The position numbers were made by a program, and so were the translations under genes. A DNA stretch of 22,954 nt from a virus. The first letter of the stretch is position 1, and each line of letters opens with the position of its first letter. Of this stretch, positions 1 through 9,450 are shown piece after piece. The DNA lies in IMG/VR virus record IMGVR_UViG_3300004369_000156, positions 1-22,954 of that record. One strand, given 5' to 3'. The notes under the pieces are model-generated. The model had not been told where the DNA came from. It saw only the letters and a list, made by a program, of their open reading frames with translations, and did no database searches.

Positions 1-3000
1 GGGGTTCATGTAGACGTTGAACCGATCGACGACCTTGCCGTCTCGAACGCGAACGGCGCCGAGTTGAATCGGACGGTTCAGTGCGTCCGGCTCGTCGTCA
101 CTCGCGAATCCTGTTGTCTCATAGTCGAAGAAGACCATGTCAAGACCGCGGATAACGTCCGCTGCGTCTTCCCAGCTGTCGACTCCAGCGAGCATTTCCT
201 TGACGCTTCCAGTAAACGCGCCGGGCGAAGGCTTACGTGGCGGCTTTGGTCTGTGCAATGCAGGCTTGTCACCCTTAGGCGGGACAGTTCCGCCACGAGC
301 AACGTCGATGATCGTGCCCTCGTTCCACTCCTTGCGCTGCGACTCGTGACCCGGGAAGTACCCCTGCACGCTGACCTTGCCCTTAGGTGTTTCTTCGTCG
401 CGGAACACCTTTTCAATGACAAACGAGTCTTGGCCTGTGACGTCTCCAGGCAGCAGGTCCTGCGCCTCGTAGCCCATCGCTTCTGTCAAAGGCTCCGGCT
501 CTTGGAAAAGATCAGGATCGTCAGCGCCTTCTCGTACTCCAAGACGGTCAAGAATGTACTGACGACGAGACTTCAACTTACGCTTGATCGTCTCTGCTTC
601 GTCAGGATCTGTAATTACTCTATCGACAATATCGTCGATCTCCGAGGGGATCAGATCACGCAACGGCTTAGCGTATTCTCGTAGCTGATCGTCTGTCAAA
701 TCTCCGAAGAAAATTGACGCTTGATCTCCTTGACGTGGATCACGCATGGTGTCAATTTCTGTCGCCTCGTCACCAAACATCTCTCCCTTAGCGGCGCCAC
801 GAGCACGCCACATAAGAGCTCCACCTGGGTCGACGCGAACTGGATCACCGTTTTCGTCGGTGACAATGTTTGTCGAGCCGTCATAGAGGTAGCCTGTGAC
901 GTCGTAGTTGCCGAGCCACGCGTCAATGACAAATCCGCGTTGGATCTTTTCTACGTACTCTCGGTCGACAATTTCTCGCCGCCCTGGGCTAACTCGGTCA
1001 AACAAGTCGTCTGGCTGAGCTCCAGGCACAAGTGGAGAGACAATTCTTAAATCGCCTTCTCTGCTGCCAAACGCGACCTCTGCTGAATCTATTCCAAGCT
1101 CACGATAGAACAGGGACGCGAGTGCCTCGTTTTCCGCGTGTGACAGCGAGCGAGGGATCTTGACGTAGTACTCGCGGCCATCGGCGTCTCGATAAAAACC
1201 TCCAGGATTAGTTCCGGTGCCTTCACCGTACATCTTCCAGTCGTCGATCGAACCAACGTCTCGGACGCCTACGTCGACGCTTTCTGCATCTTCTCGAACC
1301 GCCCGCACCTGTACAACGAACTCAGCAGTACCGTTCTTACGTACTGAGACTACCTCGAACCTACCGCCACCTAGCACCTCGTCTTCTCCATCAAACCAAG
1401 AAAGGTTAGATATGTCTATGGACTTATCGATGTCTCCTGGCAAAGCTTCAAAGACCACTCTTGTTCCGTAACCCTTGTTCATGAACAAGGCTGACGCGAG
1501 ACTGCCGTCTGTGATGTCTGTCGTCGTCCACGAGCGAGAGTCCATATAGAACGTCGATCCCTCAGTCGTGTACGCGTCGAGACTTCTGTCTTCATTTTTA
1601 AGAGTAACAACTCTGTAGAGCGAAACCTCATTAGGGGCGCCTGCTGCGTGAATTAACCTGTAGAACGCCGCTCCTGTTGTGTTGGCGTCAAGATCGTCAT
1701 CACCGTCCATGATTCGCTGCCGCGAAAGCATGAACTCGCTGTAGCCACCGTGGGTCTCAATAATGGCGTAATACGTGTCCTCTGCAGCCATTCTTGCGTC
1801 CATCTCGGAGACTGGGCCATCAAAGTACACGAGGTCCTTGGACAGCTCTGTGACAATAGACTGTCTCCACGAGCTATAGCCAGCCTCCTCGAGATCGTCA
1901 GGAGTATCTCCGCCGTCGATCGACATAAGGACGCCCCACACGGCCTTAAATGCTTCCTGCTCTTCTGGTACTGGCGAAAACGCGTATTCCTTGACATCCG
2001 AGAAAAGATCGAAGAAAGTCTTGTCCTCGTCTGACCGAAGAGCACTCGCGATCTTCTTCAGCGTCTCGTTTCTCTCGTCATAGTCGGCAAGAAGAGTGCC
2101 GACGCGCGCAGTGCGAGTAAGTCTTTCAGGCTCTTGCTTGATGTCGTTTCGAAGAGCATCTTGCTCAAGCTGACTTATAGGCACCTGAGTGCTCGGACCG
2201 TCTTCTGGTCCGATAAGCATGTCCTGCTTGAACTGCTGTACCCTGTCGGTGTTTCGCTCTGGGCGATCAGGATTGTCTGCGTCGAGCGCTCGGTCGTAGA
2301 TACCGGCAAGAACCATGTCGCCGTCAACACCTGAGCGCTGGAGAGCGTCAAACAGCGCCTCAGCAGGTACCGACTCGTCTCCGTCGTCGAACGGCAACTG
2401 ACCCTTGCCAGTCGCGCGTTGACCGTCCGCACTAGGAAGAACGGCGTCGGCTAGAGCCTTCGCGAGTTCTGCCTGCGAGAACTTCGTGGAAAGTACCTCG
2501 GGATCGTCTGTGTAATCTCCGCTCTTTTCGTTCGTGCGACCCTTCGGCTGATACATCCCGTAGATGTCGGGCTTGTACGCACCTTCAGGAGTCTCGAACA
2601 TCGCGTCGAACTCAGCAAGAAGCATCTCGTCCATCTCGTCGATGTCGGCCTGGTCGATCTCGCCGACCTGCATCTTCTCAAGAATGAACGTTCTTTCCTC
2701 GCCGTCTGTGACGCTGTAGCCGACAACGTTTGTTGTGCCCGACTTGTTGTTCGTGTAGATGCGTTCTGGGACGAAGACTCGTTCCTTGTCGTTGTACATG
2801 AACGAGACCGCAGACCCGTTTTGGATCGCGTCCTCTACTGCTGTGCGCAACTCGAAGACGTCGTCACCACGTAGAGGCGCCGCCTCGACTGAACCCTCTG
2901 GCCGCTGTACGGGCTCTGGCTTAGCCTCCATCTTCTCGATGGTGTACGTGCGCTTCTCGCCTAGATCTTTGTCCATTCCGTAGACGTTCGTAGCACCTGT

Positions 3001-6000
3001 CTTGGCGTTCTGCCACACGCCTTCAGGAGTGATCGTCCGTTCTCTGCCGTTGTAGATGAACGAGATGTCCTCACCGTTGTCGATCGCGTCAGTGATCTGA
3101 GCGATTCTGTCTTCTGGAGTCCCACCAGTGATATCGCGAGGTGGGCGAGGACCTTCAGGCCCGCCTTCGGGAGGAGTAGGGCCGCCTTCGTCGCCTTCAT
3201 CAGTGTCGCCCATCATGAAGTCGGCGACGTACGACATAGCGTCGTCGCGTTCTTTAAGCGAAATCTCGTCGTTGTTGTACATTTCATCGAGAGCTTCCTC
3301 GACGTCGTCGTAGCCGATTCCGCGGTCTTCATCTTGCATTACATTAGAAAGACGCTTCATAAGCGCGTCACGCTTAGCAAGACTGTTTTCTAGGCCAAGT
3401 AGGTCTCTTTCGTAGATACCGTCTACTAGCGATTCTGTTTCATCGAAACCAAGACCTTCGTCGCCTGGCCCGCCTTCGGGAGGCGTCGGCCCGCCGTCGG
3501 GAGGAGTAGGGCCGCCTTCGGGAGGAGTGGGGCCGCCCGTCGTGAGACGCTCGTAGAGATCGTCCCATTCGGGATCTCCAGGTCCGTCTTGGAAACGCGC
3601 GAAAAGCGCTCCGTCTGTGTCTGGCCCGCCGAGGAACTCACGAGCCTCTTCGTCAGTAAGATTAGACTTGTCAAACGTGACGAGCATTCTGTACTCGTCG
3701 CTTAGACCTGGCCTGGAGCCTCCAGCCGCGTCGTATTGCGCCTGAAGCTCGGGCGTGTCTGCAACCTCGATGTATCCACCAAGTTTGTTGATGTTGCTGA
3801 TCTGCTCTTCAAATCCTTCTGGATCTTCGAACATGTCAGCAAGCGTGAAGCCGATCTGAACGCCGTCGCCTTTTTGCGTCGTGTTGCGACTGCTGATGTA
3901 CGCTGCGCCACCATCGTCATCACCACTCGCGTCGCGCACAGGACCGCGGCCGCCTTCGTCGAGTTCTCCGTTGTACCACTTTCCGAAGCGGTCATAGTCG
4001 GCTTCAGGTATGTCATACTCAACGACTGGCCATCCAGCAGGGCCGGACTCGTCGATCATCTTAGCTTGGCCACCCGGAAACAGTCTGTCAAACTCTGGCA
4101 GAATCTCGTCGAGGACCTCGTCGGGCTCTCTAGCGACGTCAGCCTCTACGCGTCCGCCTGGGCGCCCGTCCGGCAGCGTCGTGCTTGTCGGGTAGCCAAT
4201 ACCGTACCTGTCTTCGAACTCATCGCGTTGGGCCTCGCTGGGGCCTACGATCTCACCTGCTGGCGTGGGCACGGCTGCACGGTCGTTGATCCACTTATCA
4301 GCCTGCGCCTCGACGTCGGGATCGTTCGCGTCGAGAGTGATCGTGTCCTCGACAACCTCACCGTTGAAGACGCGCTCTGGCGCGTCGCCTTCGCGGGCTG
4401 GGCGAATCTTATCGATGATGTACTCACCCTTGGCGTCGCGACGGTTGAGCTCGATACGTGAGCCGTCGGGAAGTGTCCACGTCGACTTCTCGTACGTCGA
4501 GCCGGGGTCGGCATTGCCAGGGTTCAAAGTTTCAGCCGCGGTCTTGACTACTTCGGGGGTGACGCGTTCGCTTTCTGGTGTTTGCACGCGAGGCAGGAAG
4601 TCAAAGCCAAGCTTTTTGTTTGCAACTTCTGTGGGAGGAGACGCTGGGGGAGATCCATCTCTGTTGTTCCACGGGCCGACGTATTTCCACGAGCCCTGGC
4701 CTGGCCGAGGCGGGTATCCTAGCGGCTTCCACTCCCAGTTGTCAGGATCGTTCAACCTCTTGTCGATGATGTCTTCGCGATCCTTACGGCGTTCGCCGCC
4801 AGCGCGGTCAGCCTCAGCCTTCTGAAGAACCTTGACGTACTCGGGCTGGTCGACGTCGATCGCCTTTTGAACGTCGCCCCAGTCATCGAGCTTCTCGGCG
4901 CCCTTGACCGTCGAGTCGTCGAGACCGCGGCGCAGCTCGAGCGACTGACGATCGCCGTCACTATCCAACGTTTCGACCGCGGCGTACGCCGTCTCCTGGT
5001 TCACCCACTCGACGCGTGACGGCTTGAGCACGTCACCGTCGTGCGTCGCGAGAACGTTCTTTGTCCAACCGCCCGGCGCGTCGGCTCGTGTCGGGCGAAT
5101 GTCCTTGAAGTCGACGAAGACGTCGTCCGTACCGACCGACACTTCTCTATCTGGAAGTCCCTTACGCGCTTTTTCGGGGAGGATAGCCTTCGCTGCCTCA
5201 CCCTTGCTGGCCTTCGTCGAGTAGACACCGTCTGGAAGATAGCGGCTGCCCTTGATCTCGACCTCAACGCCGTCGGGGTCGTCGGCGGGAAGACCGGCGA
5301 CGCGTCCTGAGACCTTTCTGAAGACACCGTCCGGCATGCGAAGATTGAAGAGCCAACCGCCGCCCATCTCGGCGAAGCGACCCTTGCGATCACGGCGCTG
5401 GAGTTTCGCGCGCAGCGAACGTGCGGCGCTCGAGTTTCCACCGAGGCCGAGGCCGAACGCCGCGGTCAGAGGGGCGTCGTCGATGCGCAGATGCGTCGGC
5501 ACCGAGCCCGCTGGGGCGACTGATAGACGAATAAATGCGTGCTCACGCTCCATTGAGCCAGGAAACGCGGAGAAAGCCGCCGCAACGAGCGGGCGATACT
5601 CGTCGGCTACCGTTGGGTCAGCGGCAAGCCAGCGCGCTTTTTCAGCGCGCAGCGATGCGCTGTTCATCGAGTGGCTACGAGTAGACAGTGGGTGACCGAT
5701 CGCGAGAAGATCGGAGTACTTCGTCGTGCCCGTTGTCTGTCTGTTGTGAAGAGCAAGAGAGATGAACAAATCGACAGCACGAAGTGCGGAGAAAACTCGC
5801 GCTTGTGGTTCATATGACGCCGTTGTAGCAAGACTTCTGTTCGCTACCGTAATTGCAGAACTGAGTGACACTCTGCGCTCAGCGGGTACAGTTGAGTTCG
5901 CGCGATGCACCTTTGCTTCGATCTCAGTGCGTAGCTTCGCCGAATATTGACGAATAAACTGCGACGCCGGAATCTTCTTCTTTGACGCCTTCTTCACTAT

Positions 6001-6012
6001 TTTATTGTTCAC
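1..6012 (-). CDS. Giant multidomain polyvalent virion-type protein (WYL x2, ADP-ribosyltransferase, kinase-like, DnaQ exonuclease), 3' end missing
   Basis: One reading frame is open from GTG at 6012 to base 1 without a stop: 2004 codons, C-terminus beyond the window. Visible order: basic N-terminus (KKASKKK) and helical region to about 190; a conserved-looking block opening RDRKGRFAEMGGG near 205; Pro-Gly repeats (GGPTPPE type) near 825-850 and 937-952; two WYL-like units at about 963-1028 and 1050-1115 (pattern A-I-x-N-G...F-x-Y-N...E-R...P-E...R-T-F/Y-x-x-E-K-M); an ADP-ribosyltransferase at about 1455-1575 with R1467, S1494-W-T-T-T and E1543-D-E1545; a HipA/PI3K-like kinase-type domain at about 1590-1800 with K1618, N1702-x-D1704 and D1728-P-G-G; a Pro/Lys linker; then FFDYETTG with D1963 and E1965, the ExoI motif of DnaQ-family exonucleases. 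It starts 4 bp after the Dps gene in the head operon. Inference: an injected virion effector or head protein. The ExoII and ExoIII motifs lie off the edge. The GTG start has only a weak GGGG ribosome site. Confidence 0.88.
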   Translation of the reverse strand, partial: MNNKIVKKASKKKIPASQFIRQYSAKLRTEIEAKVHRANSTVPAERRVSLSSAITVANRSLATTASYEPQARVFSALRAVDLFISLALHNRQTTGTTKYSDLLAIGHPLSTRSHSMNSASLRAEKARWLAADPTVADEYRPLVAAAFSAFPGSMEREHAFIRLSVAPAGSVPTHLRIDDAPLTAAFGLGLGGNSSAARSLRAKLQRRDRKGRFAEMGGGWLFNLRMPDGVFRKVSGRVAGLPADDPDGVEVEIKGSRYLPDGVYSTKASKGEAAKAILPEKARKGLPDREVSVGTDDVFVDFKDIRPTRADAPGGWTKNVLATHDGDVLKPSRVEWVNQETAYAAVETLDSDGDRQSLELRRGLDDSTVKGAEKLDDWGDVQKAIDVDQPEYVKVLQKAEADRAGGERRKDREDIIDKRLNDPDNWEWKPLGYPPRPGQGSWKYVGPWNNRDGSPPASPPTEVANKKLGFDFLPRVQTPESERVTPEVVKTAAETLNPGNADPGSTYEKSTWTLPDGSRIELNRRDAKGEYIIDKIRPAREGDAPERVFNGEVVEDTITLDANDPDVEAQADKWINDRAAVPTPAGEIVGPSEAQRDEFEDRYGIGYPTSTTLPDGRPGGRVEADVAREPDEVLDEILPEFDRLFPGGQAKMIDESGPAGWPVVEYDIPEADYDRFGKWYNGELDEGGRGPVRDASGDDDGGAAYISSRNTTQKGDGVQIGFTLADMFEDPEGFEEQISNINKLGGYIEVADTPELQAQYDAAGGSRPGLSDEYRMLVTFDKSNLTDEEAREFLGGPDTDGALFARFQDGPGDPEWDDLYERLTTGGPTPPEGGPTPPDGGPTPPEGGPGDEGLGFDETESLVDGIYERDLLGLENSLAKRDALMKRLSNVMQDEDRGIGYDDVEEALDEMYNNDEISLKERDDAMSYVADFMMGDTDEGDEGGPTPPEGGPEGPRPPRDITGGTPEDRIAQITDAIDNGEDISFIYNGRERTITPEGVWQNAKTGATNVYGMDKDLGEKRTYTIEKMEAKPEPVQRPEGSVEAAPLRGDDVFELRTAVEDAIQNGSAVSFMYNDKERVFVPERIYTNNKSGTTNVVGYSVTDGEERTFILEKMQVGEIDQADIDEMDEMLLAEFDAMFETPEGAYKPDIYGMYQPKGRTNEKSGDYTDDPEVLSTKFSQAELAKALADAVLPSADGQRATGKGQLPFDDGDESVPAEALFDALQRSGVDGDMVLAGIYDRALDADNPDRPERNTDRVQQFKQDMLIGPEDGPSTQVPISQLEQDALRNDIKQEPERLTRTARVGTLLADYDERNETLKKIASALRSDEDKTFFDLFSDVKEYAFSPVPEEQEAFKAVWGVLMSIDGGDTPDDLEEAGYSSWRQSIVTELSKDLVYFDGPVSEMDARMAAEDTYYAIIETHGGYSEFMLSRQRIMDGDDDLDANTTGAAFYRLIHAAGAPNEVSLYRVVTLKNEDRSLDAYTTEGSTFYMDSRSWTTTDITDGSLASALFMNKGYGTRVVFEALPGDIDKSIDISNLSWFDGEDEVLGGGRFEVVSVRKNGTAEFVVQVRAVREDAESVDVGVRDVGSIDDWKMYGEGTGTNPGGFYRDADGREYYVKIPRSLSHAENEALASLFYRELGIDSAEVAFGSREGDLRIVSPLVPGAQPDDLFDRVSPGRREIVDREYVEKIQRGFVIDAWLGNYDVTGYLYDGSTNIVTDENGDPVRVDPGGALMWRARGAAKGEMFGDEATEIDTMRDPRQGDQASIFFGDLTDDQLREYAKPLRDLIPSEIDDIVDRVITDPDEAETIKRKLKSRRQYILDRLGVREGADDPDLFQEPEPLTEAMGYEAQDLLPGDVTGQDSFVIEKVFRDEETPKGKVSVQGYFPGHESQRKEWNEGTIIDVARGGTVPPKGDKPALHRPKPPRKPSPGAFTGSVKEMLAGVDSWEDAADVIRGLDMVFFDYETTGFASDDEPDALNRPIQLGAVRVRDGKVVDRFNVYMNP

Positions 6013-6016
6013 TGTA

Positions 6017-7246
6017 TTAGCCCCGGTCTGCTCGTGGTAACAGGTCCGCGTCTCTACTGTCGTGATGAAGTGTCGCTAGTTCAAATGCTCTATCAAAAGG
6101 ATCTTCTTGATCGGTTACTGCTCTCTTCCATGCTGCTCGAAGAGACGGCATGATCTCATAGCCGAGATCTGAAAACTCCGCCAACGCGAGAAGTGCGTCC
6201 TCGGTTGATTCGTAGTCTTCAAATGGGCTAAGAGTAACTGTCAACTCGGCCTCGAGAAGATCGGCGTCTGCTACAATTCCAGAAGCTGAAATCGACTCTG
6301 CTGATGCTTTCTTCTTCGAAGACTTCGGGTGCCCGGCAGGCAGCAGATCGTTGTCCTGCGTGTAGTTGCTATTTGCCGGCCGTCCTGATTTAAGAAGCTT
6401 CAGATACGCGTTCACCCTAGCCATCGCCCACTGATCTCTTGTCTTGCCTGGGCGATGAGAACTTGAGAACGCTCCTGCACCACGGCGGTAGACTGCCTTG
6501 AGCTGCGCCATGGTCGTCTTTCTGCCTGCCGGCGCGTTCTCGTTGTGCTCCTTCATCTTGTTGCGAAGAGCGGTCTCTGTCTTATCAGAAAACTTAATCT
6601 TCTTTGAATTCTTTGCCTTTGCTGATCCAGGCTTGTTCGTCTTTGAACCGTAGATACGATCCTTCTTAGGCGCGGGCTTTGAGCCCGCGGCGTACATAGG
6701 CTGACCTTCAACGACGTACGTCGCTTCTACTGGAAGATCAGCTTTAGTTTTTCCCGGCAGCATCGGACGCATGTTCTTGTCCATCCCGATCGTTGTACCG
6801 AGTTGCCAGCGCCACTTCTCGTGAGCATCGATTCTTCCGGCGATAAAGTCAGCGACACCTTGTTGATTGCACTCGTTTGCGCATTCAAATGTTTTGTATA
6901 GAACTGAGATAACAGCATTGTTTGCGGCGTACAGTTCTGCTGACATTGACATCGGATCGCAGTCTGGATCACTCATCGCAACATCACAGGAGGAGACAAC
7001 GTGGCCGAGATTCATTGGAGCGTTGTACCCAAGTTTGCGGATGTTTTCAGCGATAGGGTCGATCGAGTCGAACAGATCTTCATAGATGTCGGAAAAGAAA
7101 TTATGAAACTGAGTAAACTCCGGTCCCTTGACGTTCCAGTGAAATGCATGAGCCATGAAGTACATCGTAAAGACGTTAGAAAACGTCCTATGTAGACACG
7201 CCGCGATATCAGTAGTTGAATCGCCCATATCGTAACTTATTTTCAT
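6017..7246 (-). CDS. Dps/ferritin-like protein fused to a phage C-terminal domain
   Basis: 409 aa. Residues 1-155 are a Dps-type four-helix domain. HAFHWNVKGPEF carries H36, and H48, D63 and E67 follow at the 12/15/4 spacing of the Dps intersubunit ferroxidase site, so iron oxidation may be retained. Dps proteins bind iron and protect DNA. The protein is more than twice the usual Dps length. Residues 185-220 are Lys-rich. Residues 225-305 hold a block (AVYRRGAGAF, HRPGKTRDQWAMARVNA, YTQDNDLLPAGHP) that I remember from phage structural-region proteins but cannot name. The last 90 residues are acidic and helical. It begins with an ATGA overlap on the portal gene and ends 4 bp before the giant gene, so the three are translationally linked. 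Inference: a virion component, perhaps condensing or protecting packaged DNA. The Dps fold is a confident call, the role is not. Confidence 0.87.
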   Translation of the reverse strand: MKISYDMGDSTTDIAACLHRTFSNVFTMYFMAHAFHWNVKGPEFTQFHNFFSDIYEDLFDSIDPIAENIRKLGYNAPMNLGHVVSSCDVAMSDPDCDPMSMSAELYAANNAVISVLYKTFECANECNQQGVADFIAGRIDAHEKWRWQLGTTIGMDKNMRPMLPGKTKADLPVEATYVVEGQPMYAAGSKPAPKKDRIYGSKTNKPGSAKAKNSKKIKFSDKTETALRNKMKEHNENAPAGRKTTMAQLKAVYRRGAGAFSSSHRPGKTRDQWAMARVNAYLKLLKSGRPANSNYTQDNDLLPAGHPKSSKKKASAESISASGIVADADLLEAELTVTLSPFEDYESTEDALLALAEFSDLGYEIMPSLRAAWKRAVTDQEDPFDRAFELATLHHDSRDADLLPRADRG

Positions 7247-8928
7247 TGCTGCTCGGTCTCCTGCTGCTGTTCTGGCGCCGGTGCTCCCGGTGCCTGCCCT
7301 TGGTCAGTCTGTTGTCCTCCCTGTAGAAGCTGCTGAAGCTCAGGAGGCATCGGTGCAACGCTCTGTGCCTGCTGCGCTGCTCGAGCCGCGCTGATAACCT
7401 CGGGGGCTACAGCACCTAGCATCGCCTCTGTCAACTCTGGCGTGATCATTCCCTTGTCGAAGACAAGGCGCAGAGCGATCTCGTCTGCGGTAGGCGCGTC
7501 ATTATCGCTGAATCCATGAGCGCGGCGCCACGTACCGTACGAGACAGCCATCTTGTCGAAACCGGAGTCAGCATCTGCCGCGCGGTCGTTACGGGTGGAG
7601 ACCTGGCTGGGGTCAAACCAAACAACAACCTTCTCTACCTCGGTCGGATCATAGCCGTTCGCGATGAGATACGGACGTAGGTAGACAACTGTCAGCGCGT
7701 CGGCAATCAAAAGCATGAGTGGTTCGATGTGCGCCTTGTACAGCGACTCGTCGATCTGAAGAGCGTTGCTATACTTTACGTTGGCAAGACCGGTGACGAT
7801 ATCCTTCGGAACGTCAAGACCTTGAAGAATTCTCTCGAGAACGCGATCGGCGCGCTGTGCGAGTGCAGGGTCGAACGAACGCTCGAACTTGAACTGCTTA
7901 ATGCGGTCACCAAGTTCAGCAGGACCGCGAATGATCAACGGTACGACGGCACTTGCCGAGTCTTCATCGCGGATCGGAGTCGTCATCGCGTCGATGAGTT
8001 GATCCTCGAACTCGTCGGCTGACTCGTCGGGGTTGAACGGGGGACTAAGATCAGTCTCGTCATCGTACGGATAGTCGGGATCAGGAGACGCCGAAACGCT
8101 AAGACCGTCAGGAAGATATAGCGCGCCGGCATTGAGGCGTGAACGTGCTGTTGCACGGAACGTTCTATTGAGAAGAAGCAACTCGGCGCACAGATCAAGC
8201 AAGCCACGGAGAGACGAATCAGCCTCTTCAGAGAATCTCGGGTGCGCGCGCCAGATGCGACCAACAAACGCGTTAGTTGGCAGCGAAATCATCTTGCTCA
8301 TTCCGCCGCTACCCTGCGCTAGCAGTTCGCGGCGAGGAACGATACCGTAGTTGTTGCGCTGGTCAACCTGAACCTCGTCGACGGAGCGAATGTCCCATGA
8401 CTCTGGAATCCCGGTGCCTTTGCGCTCCGGCATTTGAACGAGATAGCACTCGCCAGCAACACTTAGGTTGAGAGCTGCGTCGCGAAGAAGACCGGCTTGA
8501 CCGCCGTAGGCAGAGTCAAGGCGAGTCAACGCTCTTTCAGCGGCGGCGGCAAGATTCTTGTCGATCGTGCCACTTAGTCGAACAGATACTGGAGTCTCTG
8601 CTGGATTGTCGACGCAGGCGGCGTACAGACGAATTCTGGAGACAACAGATGCAACAAGGTTGAATGCGTACTTGACCTCTCCGATGGCGTCGTAATACTC
8701 CCAGGCCTCTGCCTGCCATGAGCTTGACGCGGTGTGACGCCGCGTGCGAAACTGCTCGGCCTCACCTTTGTCGTGAAGTTTGATCTGCGTTGCCGCAGCC
8801 GTCATGGTACGAGGTGTGGAGTATGAAGCTGACGTCGCGAAGCTAACACCAAAGGGCAACTCTGGCACAGCGGGTAGATTTGAGCCTCTACGCGAAGGTG
8901 TTGATGATTCTCGGCGAAATACGCCCAC
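7243..8928 (-). CDS. Portal protein
   Basis: 561 aa, a normal size for portals of siphophages. The portal dodecamer forms the DNA channel at one head vertex and docks the terminase. It shows typical actinophage portal features: a disordered basic N-terminus, then EAWEYYDAIGEVKYAFNLVA near residue 75, a conserved AALNLSVAGECYLVQ stretch near 150-165, IGRIWR-like text (VGRIWRAHPRFSEEADSS) near 220, and RIKQFKFERSFDPALAQRADRVLERILQ before GLDVPKDIVTGLANVKYSNALQIDESLYK, the stem-helix region. The C-terminus is Gln/Pro-rich. The GTG start at 8928 follows a good GAGGAG ribosome site 6 nt upstream. The gene overlaps the downstream Dps gene by ATGA. The operon order terminase, portal, head-associated giant protein supports the call. 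Confidence 0.93.
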   Translation of the reverse strand: MGVFRRESSTPSRRGSNLPAVPELPFGVSFATSASYSTPRTMTAAATQIKLHDKGEAEQFRTRRHTASSSWQAEAWEYYDAIGEVKYAFNLVASVVSRIRLYAACVDNPAETPVSVRLSGTIDKNLAAAAERALTRLDSAYGGQAGLLRDAALNLSVAGECYLVQMPERKGTGIPESWDIRSVDEVQVDQRNNYGIVPRRELLAQGSGGMSKMISLPTNAFVGRIWRAHPRFSEEADSSLRGLLDLCAELLLLNRTFRATARSRLNAGALYLPDGLSVSASPDPDYPYDDETDLSPPFNPDESADEFEDQLIDAMTTPIRDEDSASAVVPLIIRGPAELGDRIKQFKFERSFDPALAQRADRVLERILQGLDVPKDIVTGLANVKYSNALQIDESLYKAHIEPLMLLIADALTVVYLRPYLIANGYDPTEVEKVVVWFDPSQVSTRNDRAADADSGFDKMAVSYGTWRRAHGFSDNDAPTADEIALRLVFDKGMITPELTEAMLGAVAPEVISAARAAQQAQSVAPMPPELQQLLQGGQQTDQGQAPGAPAPEQQQETEQQ

Positions 8929-8985
8929 AATGTCTCCTCGTCCTCGTAACGGAGCTAATGAGGCGCGGACCTACGTCCGTGGAGC

Positions 8986-9270
8986 TCAGTTAGCGCGGTT
9001 AGCTACAAAACCTGCGACGAATGACAGCGCGAAGATCATGCTGACAAACATCGTTGGCTTCTCTGTTATTCTATACATACTCGCTACCAGTGTTGCGGCA
9101 TAAAAGCTTGAACACCAGTTGCAGGTGATCAAATAGCCGTACCGTGACGTCTCAGGCGGGTATCGTCTCCAGATTCTCTCGCGAAGACGTTCGGTGATCG
9201 TGTCCGTCGTGATAAGCAACGTGATTCTTGTCGTCGCGAGTGCGAGAATGATCAGGTCAATGACGCTCAT
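8986..9270 (-). CDS. DUF1360-like small membrane protein
   Basis: 94 aa. The pattern is LATTRITLLITTDTITERLRERIW, then YLITCNWCSSFYAA and a hydrophobic C-terminal helix. This matches the DUF1360 family (R-x-T-x-L-x-x-x-D-x-x-x-x-x-R, then C-x-x-C-x-S/G-x-W/F), which occurs in Bacillus spores and widely in actinophages and whose function is unknown. I see two or three membrane segments (about 2-20, 50-68 and 72-90) and one CxxC pair. It starts with an ATGA overlap with the zinc-ribbon gene and ends 57 bp before the portal start. Confidence 0.75.
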   Translation of the reverse strand: MSVIDLIILALATTRITLLITTDTITERLRERIWRRYPPETSRYGYLITCNWCSSFYAATLVASMYRITEKPTMFVSMIFALSFVAGFVANRAN

Positions 9271-9440
9271 CTCTCTTCGTTTCTATGAAGCGGTCCAACG
9301 TACGGTTCCCAGATGATCTGCGGACGTTTACCGCATCTCTTGCAGAAACCGCCATTTCCGGGCGGCACCGATGGCCAGCCACGGCAGCAGCGGGCGATGA
9401 TGAGATCCTCGAAGACGTGAAGCCTTGGTTTTTCGCTCAT
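9267..9440 (-). CDS. Small Cys-rich zinc-ribbon-like protein
   Basis: 57 aa. I chose ATG at 9440 because AAGGA lies about 5 nt upstream and the preceding gene stops 10 bp before; an in-frame upstream extension would overlap that gene without a ribosome site. CC at residues 18-19 and CKRC at 33-36 could bind one zinc. The rest has no recognisable fold. Its ATGA overlap with the downstream DUF1360-like gene implies coupled translation. Function unknown. Confidence 0.65.
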   Translation of the reverse strand: MSEKPRLHVFEDLIIARCCRGWPSVPPGNGGFCKRCGKRPQIIWEPYVGPLHRNEER

Positions 9441-9450
9441 GGTGTCCTTG

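Noticed and set aside
64-684. Plus-strand open frame of about 200 codons
   Set aside because: It is antisense to the giant minus-strand gene, has no ribosome site and resembles no protein. The minus-strand frame here encodes the exonuclease motif.
3736-4461. Plus-strand open frame of 241 codons
   Set aside because: A shadow created by the GC-biased codon positions of the giant gene on the other strand, without a start context.
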